Both the position numbers and the translations under genes were made by a program. From positions 1 to 43,200 of the forward strand of contig NZ_VCKX01000085.1 in the NCBI RefSeq assembly GCF_005889725.1: DNA of 43,200 nt. Direction: 5' to 3'. Of this stretch, positions 26,069 through 34,403 are shown piece by piece. The DNA comes from Nonomuraea zeae. Its GTDB lineage: Bacteria > Actinomycetota > Actinomycetes > Streptosporangiales > Streptosporangiaceae. Under the pieces are notes generated by a model. It searched no databases. It saw only the letters and a program-made list of their open reading frames with translations, and had not been told where the DNA came from. The first letter of the stretch is position 1; each line of letters starts with the position of its first letter.

Positions 26069-26097
26069 ACGAGTAGCAGGCAGGCAGGTGATTTGCG

Positions 26098-26302
26098 GTG
26101 CTCAGGGTGGTGACGATCGGCGTCTATGGCTTCGGCGGCGAGTCCTTCCTGCGACGGCTGCGGGACGCGGACGTCCGCCTGCTGCCCGACGTACGCCAGC
26201 GCCGAGGTGTCCGCCGACCCCGGGGCCTGCCACCGCTCGTTGATCGCCCGGCGGCTGACCGAGCGGCACCATGTCACGATCGAGCACCTGCGCCCGTTGT
26301 GA
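26098..26302 (+). pseudogene. internally deleted, frameshifted DUF488 gene remnant
   Basis: The first 40 codons from GTG 26098 read LRVVTIGVYGFGGESFLRRL... and DVRQRRGVR, the typical N-terminus of a DUF488 protein. One frame over, 26211-26302 reads ADPGACHRSLIARRL, then HHVTIEHLRPL and stop, the typical C-terminus. The middle, roughly 100 codons or more, is missing and the two ends are out of frame, so no functional protein is possible; the first frame simply runs on. It lies between ridA2 and the TauE gene, next to a small tandem repeat. Confidence 0.8.
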
Positions 26303-26309
26303 CGCCTCC

Positions 26310-26364
26310 GGGCCCCCTCGACGCCGCCGGGCCCCTCGACGCCGCCAGGCCCCTCCATTCCGCC
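26310..26364 (+). repeat. three-copy 18-bp tandem repeat
   Basis: Units of GGGCCCC(C)TCGACGCCGCC at 26310-26328 (19 bp) and 26329-26346, and a degenerate third unit at 26347-26364, between the DUF488 remnant and the TauE stop. Confidence 0.75.
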
Positions 26365-26382
26365 GCGCCGGCGCCCGGCCGA

Positions 26383-27123
26383 TCAGGGGGCCAGCATCTC
26401 GACGATCACGTTCTGCGCGATCAGCGCGATGGCCGAGGCGGTGGCGACGGCGAGCACCGCCACCCGCACCTTCCCGCCGTCGAGATAGCGCCGCAGCGGC
26501 CCCGACACCAGGAACCCGAGCACCATCGGCACGATCAGCGCCGCCCCCGTCCCCAGCGCCCGCGCCGGCAGCTCGTCCACCACGTACAGGATGACCAGCG
26601 ACTGGGCCGCGCTCAGGAAGAAGAACATGGCCAGCGTCGCCCGGATCTGCGGCCCCTTGGCGTCCTGGTAGACCAGCGCGATCGGCGGCCCCCCGATGCC
26701 CGTGGCGGTGCCGGTCACCCCCGACACGAATCCGGCGGAGGCGATCGTCCCGGCGTTACGCGGCACGCTCAGCGCCCTGGCGGTCAGCACGACGGCGATG
26801 AGCACCATGACGGCCACGAGGACGCCGCGCGTGTACACGGAGACGTAGACGACGATGACCGCGCCGACGACGCTCCCCGGCAGTCTGCCCAGCACCGCGA
26901 ACCCGAGCCCGCGCCAGTCCACCCGCCGCCACTCCACGGCCAGCGTGAACAGCGGCAGCGTCATGTTGACCACCTGGATCGCGCCCGGCATGAGGTCGGG
27001 CGCCAATAAGGTCAGCACGGGCGCCGCCACCAGCCCCAGGCCGAACCCGACGCCGCCCTGGACGATCGCGCCGACGAAAACCACCAAACTGCCCACAATC
27101 AGCACCAATACCGTATGAGTCAC
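26383..27123 (-). CDS. TauE/SafE family anion exporter
   Basis: 246 residues with about eight membrane segments; the family moves sulfite, sulfoacetate or related organic anions across the membrane. Two half-repeats are visible: FVGAIVQGGVGFGLGLVAAPVLTLLAP at the N-terminus and GFVSGVTGTATGIGGPPIALVYQ in the middle, both with the family's G-rich motif. Start GTG 27123 has no clear ribosome site. It stands alone, divergent from the fourth metallopeptidase gene with a 143-bp gap in which I see nothing beyond promoter-like elements. Confidence 0.88.
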   Translation of the reverse strand: MTHTVLVLIVGSLVVFVGAIVQGGVGFGLGLVAAPVLTLLAPDLMPGAIQVVNMTLPLFTLAVEWRRVDWRGLGFAVLGRLPGSVVGAVIVVYVSVYTRGVLVAVMVLIAVVLTARALSVPRNAGTIASAGFVSGVTGTATGIGGPPIALVYQDAKGPQIRATLAMFFFLSAAQSLVILYVVDELPARALGTGAALIVPMVLGFLVSGPLRRYLDGGKVRVAVLAVATASAIALIAQNVIVEMLAP

Positions 27124-27266
27124 GCCTGGGAGTCAATCATCATCACTCTCTGTCGCCGTGATAGGGCGTGAGCGTGACCCCTGGGCTGGGGGAAGCCGGA
27201 CCGGGCCATGGTCGATCCTGCGGACGGCGTGCTCCCGCGATGGTGCTGATCGTTAAGCTGCCGACC

Positions 27267-28112
27267 GTGCACTACGTCCCCGTTACGCGCGCCCTGGCCC
27301 TCGCCGCGATCCTCGCGGTCACCGGCCTCCCCGCCCAGAGCGCCCAGGCCGCCGCCCTGACCTCGGAGCAGGTCCCGGGCCAGGTCGCAAGCCAGGTCAC
27401 GAGCCAGGTCACGAAGCCGGCCGCCAGACCGGTCGCGAATCCGTTCCCGAAGAAGGCCGGCAAGCTGGCCGGCACGTCGTGCCCTGAGACGCCGATCAGC
27501 TCGGGAGGGATTCCGCGGACGCGGCAGTACCTGGAGACAGTCGTGAAATGCCTGGATAAATCATGGTCCGCCTACTTCGCCCGAGCGGGACGCTCGTTCG
27601 CGAAGCCGGTCGTCCGCTACTTCGAGGAGCCGGCGAGCACGGTGTGCGGGATCCGCTGGCCCGAGCACGCGGCGGCCTTCTACTGCACCGAGCGGGGCAC
27701 GCTGGTGTTCCCGCTCACCGGCGGCTGGATCGAGGGCAGGACGGACCTCTATCCGTTCAAGGTGGCCGCCCACGAGTACGGCCACCACCTGCAGAGCGTC
27801 ACCGGGATCCGGCGCTCGTACGAGGCCAGGGCCCGCACCGGCCGCGCCGACCGGGCCGAGCTGAAGCGGCGCTACGAGTTGCAGGCCGACTGCCTGTCCG
27901 GGGTGTTCATGGGCAGCGTGTGGGGCTCGCTGGCGCGTACGGAGGCCGACTGGGCGGCGCTGCTCGACGCCACCCGGGCCAGCGGGGACGAGGACGGCGA
28001 CCGCAGCCACGGCAAGGGCGCCAACCGGGTCCACTGGCTGACACGCGGCTACCGGAGCGGCTCCCCCGCCGCCTGCGACACCTGGTCGGCCCCGCCCGCC
28101 AAGGTCTCCTGA
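27267..28112 (+). CDS. secreted neutral zinc metallopeptidase, paralogue 4 (dispersed copy)
   Basis: 281 residues: signal peptide to about SAQA (residue 28), a Gln/Val-rich linker made by a 12-bp tandem repeat, then the same catalytic domain as the tandem trio at 10-12.6 kb. Zinc motif HEYGHH at 169-174 and ELQADC at 204-209; six Cys at the shared positions (SCPE, KCLDKSW, VCGI, YCTE, DCLSG, ACDTW). I chose GTG 27267 because the signal peptide begins there and TAAGCT (27254-27259) ends 7 nt upstream, closely like TAAGAT and GTG of paralogue 3; an in-frame ATG at 27240 is the alternative. Probably leaderless and monocistronic, convergent with aconitase. Confidence 0.87.
   Translation: MHYVPVTRALALAAILAVTGLPAQSAQAAALTSEQVPGQVASQVTSQVTKPAARPVANPFPKKAGKLAGTSCPETPISSGGIPRTRQYLETVVKCLDKSWSAYFARAGRSFAKPVVRYFEEPASTVCGIRWPEHAAAFYCTERGTLVFPLTGGWIEGRTDLYPFKVAAHEYGHHLQSVTGIRRSYEARARTGRADRAELKRRYELQADCLSGVFMGSVWGSLARTEADWAALLDATRASGDEDGDRSHGKGANRVHWLTRGYRSGSPAACDTWSAPPAKVS
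27379..27414 (+). repeat. 12-bp tandem repeat in the metallopeptidase 4 linker
   Basis: Three units of GCCAGGTCACGA (first copy GCCAGGTCGCAA), in frame, coding for repeated Gln-Val-Thr-Ser in the linker between signal peptide and catalytic domain. Confidence 0.8.
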
Positions 28113-28151
28113 CGCCTCCCCTGGCAGGGGGCACGGGCGGCAAGTGGAAAA

Positions 28152-28185
28152 AGCCGCCCGGCGGGGGGTGTCCCACCGGGCGGCT
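28152..28185 (-). terminator. Rho-independent terminator of acnA
   Basis: Stem AGCCGCCCGG / CCGGGCGGCT with a 14-nt loop. On the minus strand it is followed by a TTTTT run, a classical intrinsic terminator about 120 nt past the aconitase stop. It may also stop transcription from metallopeptidase 4. Confidence 0.85.
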
Positions 28186-28270
28186 CTTCATGTGTCGGGT
28201 GGTTCCCCCGATACGGGCGCGTGAGGATCGCGCCCCACCCCCGGCGTCGAAGCCAAGGGCCCCCGCGCCC

Positions 28271-28293
28271 GCGCCCGGCTCATGACCGGGCGC
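28271..28293 (-). terminator. proximal hairpin after acnA
   Basis: 8-bp stem GCGCCCGG / CCGGGCGC with a 7-nt loop, 13 nt past the aconitase stop; no T-run. Probably mRNA 3'-end protection or partial termination before the stronger terminator at 28152-28185. Confidence 0.55.
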
Positions 28294-28306
28294 GACCGCG
28301 AGAAGA

Positions 28307-31057
<2,751 letters not shown>

Positions 31058-31125
31058 GGTGATTCGCCTCCTCCATCAGACAATTCTCAGACCAAATCCT
31101 GCCGCACTCCGGGAATCGTCATCAC

Positions 31126-31141
31126 GTTAGGTGACCCTAAC
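31126..31141. promoter_or_regulatory. IdeR/DtxR-like palindrome upstream of acnA
   Basis: GTTAGG-TGAC-CCTAAC, perfect 6-bp arms. Against the DtxR/IdeR consensus (TTAGGTTAGGCTAACCTAA) about 13 of 19 positions agree. It lies in the predicted 5' leader, about 70 bp before the start codon. Iron regulation of an iron-sulfur enzyme is sensible; binding is inferred. Confidence 0.5.
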
Positions 31142-31162
31142 AAGCGACCCGTGCGGCGGATG

Positions 31163-31201
31163 TCTCGACGTCAAGATATCTCTAAGGTATCTCGACATCA
31201 A
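31163..31201 (-). promoter_or_regulatory. acnA promoter with a direct-repeat regulator site
   Basis: Minus-strand -35 TTGATG (31201-31196), 17-bp spacer, -10 TATCTT (31178-31173). A direct repeat TCTCGACRTCAA (plus-strand reading) at 31163-31174 and 31190-31201, 27 bp apart, covers the -35 and the -10/+1 regions, as a repressor would. The promoter begins right at the end of the upstream YdjM-like gene. Confidence 0.6.
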
Positions 31202-31202
31202 C

Positions 31203-31931
31203 TTAAACGGGCACGAGCCGCCAGAACAGCAGGCCGACGATGGCGACGGAGAGCACCGGAGCGAGGATCTTCTGCTCGAACTTCTTGCCGGTCTTGATGC
31301 CGATCTTCCAGGGCAGCACCCACCTGGCCGACAGCGGCCAGAGCACGGGACACCCTCGCTCGGTCATGCAGTCGCCCACGACATGGATGAGACAGCCCAC
31401 CCCCACGGCCAGGCCCAGCCACGCGTAACCCACGCCGAGTGAGAGGAAGACGGCGTAGAGCCCGGCGGTCATCCCGATGTTGATCATCGCGGAGCCGAGC
31501 TTGTTGCCCGGGATCCCCACGCCGATGGCCCGCAGCGCCAGGCCGATGAGCAGGACGACCATGATGTCGCGCCCGATCGGATAGGTGTTGGCCAGCCAGT
31601 GCGCCCCGAACCCCATCGCCACGGCGAACACCAGCGAGTGCGTCATCCCCCGGTGACCGCCGCTGAGCCAGGCCACGGCCTTGCTGAGCATCCAGGTGAC
31701 CGGCCCGAACGTCTGCGCGATCGTCGCGCTCGGATGATCGAGGTCGGGCAGCATGGCCGCCCCTGCGCAGATGATCGCCCCGGCGATCAGCTCGGGGGGA
31801 CTGAGCGCGGTGGCCATGATCCCGGTTTCGACAAACCTCGTACTCTCGTTCACGAGCGGCAGAGCGGCCAGGGGTGGTGCGAGCCCCAGCCAGGCGATGG
31901 CCCCGGTCATCGCGTGTGTATGCCCCATCAT
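31203..31931 (-). CDS. YdjM-type membrane-bound metal-dependent hydrolase-like protein (DUF457)
   Basis: 242 residues. HTHAMTGAIAWLG at the N-terminus, AAMLPDLDHPSATIAQ and SGGHRGMTHSLVFAVAMG form the His/Asp-rich motif set of the YdjM/LexA-regulated inner-membrane family; five or six membrane segments follow, then DCMTERGCPVLWPL. Its catalytic activity is unknown despite the hydrolase label. ATG 31931 (a second ATG adjacent at 31928) lacks a Shine-Dalgarno, but TAAAGT ends 7 nt upstream, so a leaderless mRNA is likely. Same strand as acnA, 145 bp before it, and divergent from the padR gene. Confidence 0.85.
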   Translation of the reverse strand: MMGHTHAMTGAIAWLGLAPPLAALPLVNESTRFVETGIMATALSPPELIAGAIICAGAAMLPDLDHPSATIAQTFGPVTWMLSKAVAWLSGGHRGMTHSLVFAVAMGFGAHWLANTYPIGRDIMVVLLIGLALRAIGVGIPGNKLGSAMINIGMTAGLYAVFLSLGVGYAWLGLAVGVGCLIHVVGDCMTERGCPVLWPLSARWVLPWKIGIKTGKKFEQKILAPVLSVAIVGLLFWRLVPV

Positions 31932-32016
31932 GATCGGGACTTTAATGCAAAGAAGTCCTTTACGCGGCGAGGCCCGCCGGGGGCCCAGGAGGCCCGTTCC
32001 GCAAGTGTCCGGAAAC

Positions 32017-32083
32017 GCAGACGAGGTCGTCTCCGCGGCGACAGCACCCCCCAGCCCTGCCGACGCGGAACGACCTCGTCTGC
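32017..32083. repeat. long inverted repeat between the YdjM-like and padR genes
   Basis: A 14-bp perfect arm pair (GCAGACGAGGTCGT at 32017-32030 with ACGACCTCGTCTGC at 32070-32083) extends, after one bulged base, by six more pairs TCCGCG / CGCGGA, leaving a 26-nt loop. Each arm also holds its own small palindrome, ACGA-SS-TCGT. It lies in a 297-bp gene-free region; the rest of that gap shows only the padR promoter. Confidence 0.8.
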
Positions 32084-32180
32084 TCTGAACAACGACCCTC
32101 TCCCCAATCCTGTTCCCGGATTCCGCAACTTTTTCGTGATCTGGCTCACTCCTCCCCGGGGCTTGCGAACGACACACTAC

Positions 32181-32220
32181 CGATATATCTTTGACGCATC
32201 GAGAACAGATCACGATATAG
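32181..32220 (+). promoter_or_regulatory. padR promoter and likely autoregulatory site
   Basis: -35 TTGACG (32191-32196), 17-bp spacer, -10-like GATATA (32214-32219). CGATATA occurs twice, at 32181-32187 and 32213-32219, flanking the -35 and covering the -10. PadR regulators commonly bind such A/T-rich repeats at their own promoter. Confidence 0.55.
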
Positions 32221-32228
32221 GGGGAAAA

Positions 32229-32963
32229 ATGACTTCCGCACACGTAGCAGGCGGGCCCTGGCCCGGCGCACACGAGTACAAGAGGGCGGCCCGCGAGGCG
32301 TTCAGGGCCGTGTCAGAGGCCTTCGAGCAGATGGGCCGCGAGCACCACCATCACCGCGGCGGCCCGCACGAGCATCGGCAGCGCGGCCGGCGAGGCGGTC
32401 CGGGCGGCCCGTTCCCGTTCGACTTCGGGCGCGGCCCGTGGGGCGGCGGCGGACCCGGCGGACCCTGGGGCGGCGGCCACCGAGGCTGGGGCGGCAGGAC
32501 CCGCAAGGCCAAGCGGGGCGACGTACGCGCCGCGATCCTGGCCCTGCTGGCCGAGGAGCCCCGCAACGGCTACCAGATCATCCAGGAGATCGCCGAGCGC
32601 AGCGAAGGCGGCTGGAAGCCCAGCCCCGGCGCCGTCTACCCGGCGTTGCAGCAGCTCACCGACGAGGGCCTGGTCATCTCGGAGGAGAACGAGGGCCGCA
32701 AGACCTTCACCCTCACCGAGGAAGGCCGCAACTACCTGGAGGCGCACGCCGACGAGCTCCGCGCCCCGTGGGACGAGATGCGACCGGATATCGACGACAA
32801 CACCGCCGATCTCTGGCATATCGCCCGACAGTCGGCATTCGCCATGATGCAGGTTCTTCAGACCGGAAACGACGCACAAATCCGCGAAGCGCGTAAGACT
32901 CTGGTTGAGACCCGGCGCAAGCTCTACCAGATCCTGGCAGACGACGAACCGGGCGATGAGTGA
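32229..32963 (+). CDS. PadR family transcriptional regulator with His/Gly-rich N-terminal extension
   Basis: 244 residues. The PadR winged helix lies at about residues 97-180 (KRGDVRAAILALLAEEPRNGYQIIQEI, SPGAVYPALQQLTDEGLV, GRKTFTLTEEGRNYLEAH), followed by a C-terminal dimerisation helix. The first 95 residues are unusual: an amphipathic stretch, then HHHHRGG and long Gly/Arg/Pro/His runs that could bind metal or be disordered. ATG 32229 has AGGGGG directly upstream. Downstream, after 138 bp, is a DUF1707 membrane protein that also carries a His-rich stretch, so the two may act together. Confidence 0.92.
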   Translation: MTSAHVAGGPWPGAHEYKRAAREAFRAVSEAFEQMGREHHHHRGGPHEHRQRGRRGGPGGPFPFDFGRGPWGGGGPGGPWGGGHRGWGGRTRKAKRGDVRAAILALLAEEPRNGYQIIQEIAERSEGGWKPSPGAVYPALQQLTDEGLVISEENEGRKTFTLTEEGRNYLEAHADELRAPWDEMRPDIDDNTADLWHIARQSAFAMMQVLQTGNDAQIREARKTLVETRRKLYQILADDEPGDE

Positions 32964-33101
32964 ACAAGGAGTGACTAAGGGGGCGCCGTCGCCTGGAGGA
33001 ACGGCGGGAGCGCAGCGACCAGAGTGGGGGAAGGCGGCGGCACATGGCGACTGAGCGCACCTCACGCAGTGAGGTAAATCAGACGCAGCAAGGAACCCCG
33101 T

Positions 33102-33641
33102 ATGGACCGTGACGACCTCCGCATCGGCGACGCCGAGCGGGAGCAGACGATGGCCGCCCTGCGTGAGCACTTCGCGCAGGGCCGCCTGACCCATGAAGAG
33201 CTCGACGAACGACTCGATCGGACGCTGGCCGCCAAGACGGCCCGCGACCTCGCCGCGGTGACGGCGGACCTGCCAGGTCAGCAGCCCGCCTACGGGCACC
33301 GCGATCCCCTTCCCCACGGTGACCTCCCCCAGTACGCCATGCCGCACTTCGACGGGTCCCGTTTCGACAGGGACGCCTGGCGGCAGGCGATGCGCGCGCA
33401 CCGGCACCAGATGCAGGCCATGCACCACGCCCAGCGTGAGATGCGCAGGGGCCGGGGCGGTCACCACGGGCACCCGTGGCAGGGCCGCAGGGGTCCGGGC
33501 CCGTTCCTGCCGGTGCTGTTCGTGTTCCTGATACTGGGGTTGATCTTCGGCGGGTTCGGCATCTTCAAGGTCCTGCTGGTGGTGTGGCTGGGGGCCATGC
33601 TGTTCAGCCTGATCCACCGGCGTTTCCGCTATCGCAGGTGA
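33102..33641 (+). CDS. DUF1707 domain membrane protein
   Basis: 179 residues. An N-terminal DUF1707 domain (RIGDAEREQTMAALREHFAQGRLTHEELDERLDRTLAAKTARDLAAVTADLP, given here by its ends at residues 6-58) is followed by a His/Met/Arg-rich middle (HRHQMQAMHHAQREMRRG) and two hydrophobic segments near 132-150 and 152-170. Role of DUF1707 is unknown; it often precedes membrane segments in actinobacteria. AAGGAA lies 8 nt before ATG 33102. It follows padR on the same strand, so it is a candidate target of that regulator, and is followed by a long inverted repeat at 33645-33704. Confidence 0.85.
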   Translation: MDRDDLRIGDAEREQTMAALREHFAQGRLTHEELDERLDRTLAAKTARDLAAVTADLPGQQPAYGHRDPLPHGDLPQYAMPHFDGSRFDRDAWRQAMRAHRHQMQAMHHAQREMRRGRGGHHGHPWQGRRGPGPFLPVLFVFLILGLIFGGFGIFKVLLVVWLGAMLFSLIHRRFRYRR

Positions 33642-33644
33642 AGC

Positions 33645-33704
33645 CCCGCCCAGATCGTTTTGGGCCTTGACCCGGTCAGGGCGCCAATTCATGATCTGGG
33701 CGGG
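33645..33704 (+). terminator. long inverted repeat after the DUF1707 gene
   Basis: Perfect 12-bp arms CCCGCCCAGATC / GATCTGGGCGGG with a 36-nt interior that itself can fold (GCCTTGACC-C-GGTCAGGGC). It begins 4 nt after the DUF1707 stop and ends 25 nt before the next start codon, so it can act as terminator or leader structure. Confidence 0.6.
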
Positions 33705-33728
33705 TCTTCAGACGCGAAGGGACGCCGT

Positions 33729-34403
33729 ATGACCGAGCAGGGCACTCCGGTCCGCCGCACGAACCCGTTCGCCGCCATAGACGGCGGACTCGTCCTGGAT
33801 GTGCCGGAGTACCAAGCCGGATTCGACCGCGACCACGAGCTCTGCACCGAGCCGATGTCGAAGCTCGAACGCGCCCAGGAGTTCTACGAGCCCGACGTGG
33901 CGAGCTGGCGGGCCATGATGGACGGCGACTGGGAGCGCTCGCTGGCCCTGACCGGCCGCATGGCGGCGCCCGTGGCCGAGTACTTCCGCCGCCGCGTCCC
34001 CGTCAGGCGGGTGCGCGTGGTGGAGTTCCCGATCACCCCGTACCTGCAGTGGGAGATGCACGTGCTGGCGCTGCGCGCCGCGGCCGGATCCCCCTGCCGG
34101 GTGGTGCCGGCCGAGTGGGTGGCGGACCTCGAGCCCGTCCCCGAGCTGGTGATCTTCTCCTCGTCCCTCATGTACGAGGTGCTGTACGACCGTCACGGCG
34201 GGGGCCGGGGCGGCCGCCGGATCACCGGCGCCTCCGTGGTCGAGCCTTGCCTGCGGCTCGTCGAGGAGCTGTTCGCCGAGGGCGAGGACGTGCAGGGCTT
34301 CCACGAGCGGGAGATCGCGCCGCTGCCCCCGCCGGTGATCACCGACGAGATGCGGGCGGCGGTGCCCGCCTACGCGCACCGTACCGAGGAGTTCAGGGTC
34401 TGA
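33729..34403 (+). CDS. DUF6879-like hypothetical protein
   Basis: 224 residues, soluble, no signal or membrane segment. VRRVRVVEFPITPYLQWEMHVLALRAAAGSPCRVVPAEWV resembles the core of DUF6879, proteins that in streptomycetes and relatives usually neighbour helix-turn-helix (XRE, DUF5753) regulators; no such partner is here. The N-terminal half (EFYEPDVASWRAMMDGDWERSLALTGRM) is acidic and helical. GGGACG precedes ATG 33729. It overlaps the 3' end of the beta-mannosidase gene by 11 bp, tail to tail. Function unknown; family assignment is moderate. Confidence 0.65.
   Translation: MTEQGTPVRRTNPFAAIDGGLVLDVPEYQAGFDRDHELCTEPMSKLERAQEFYEPDVASWRAMMDGDWERSLALTGRMAAPVAEYFRRRVPVRRVRVVEFPITPYLQWEMHVLALRAAAGSPCRVVPAEWVADLEPVPELVIFSSSLMYEVLYDRHGGGRGGRRITGASVVEPCLRLVEELFAEGEDVQGFHEREIAPLPPPVITDEMRAAVPAYAHRTEEFRV

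Noticed and set aside
26310..26364. CRISPR-like repeat
   Set aside because: Units are directly adjacent without spacers and only three copies exist; no cas gene nearby.
26098..27009. A 303-codon protein starting with the DUF488 N-terminus
   Set aside because: After about 40 codons it leaves DUF488 similarity, runs through the tandem repeat and antisense to TauE/SafE; the DUF488 C-terminus is in another frame.
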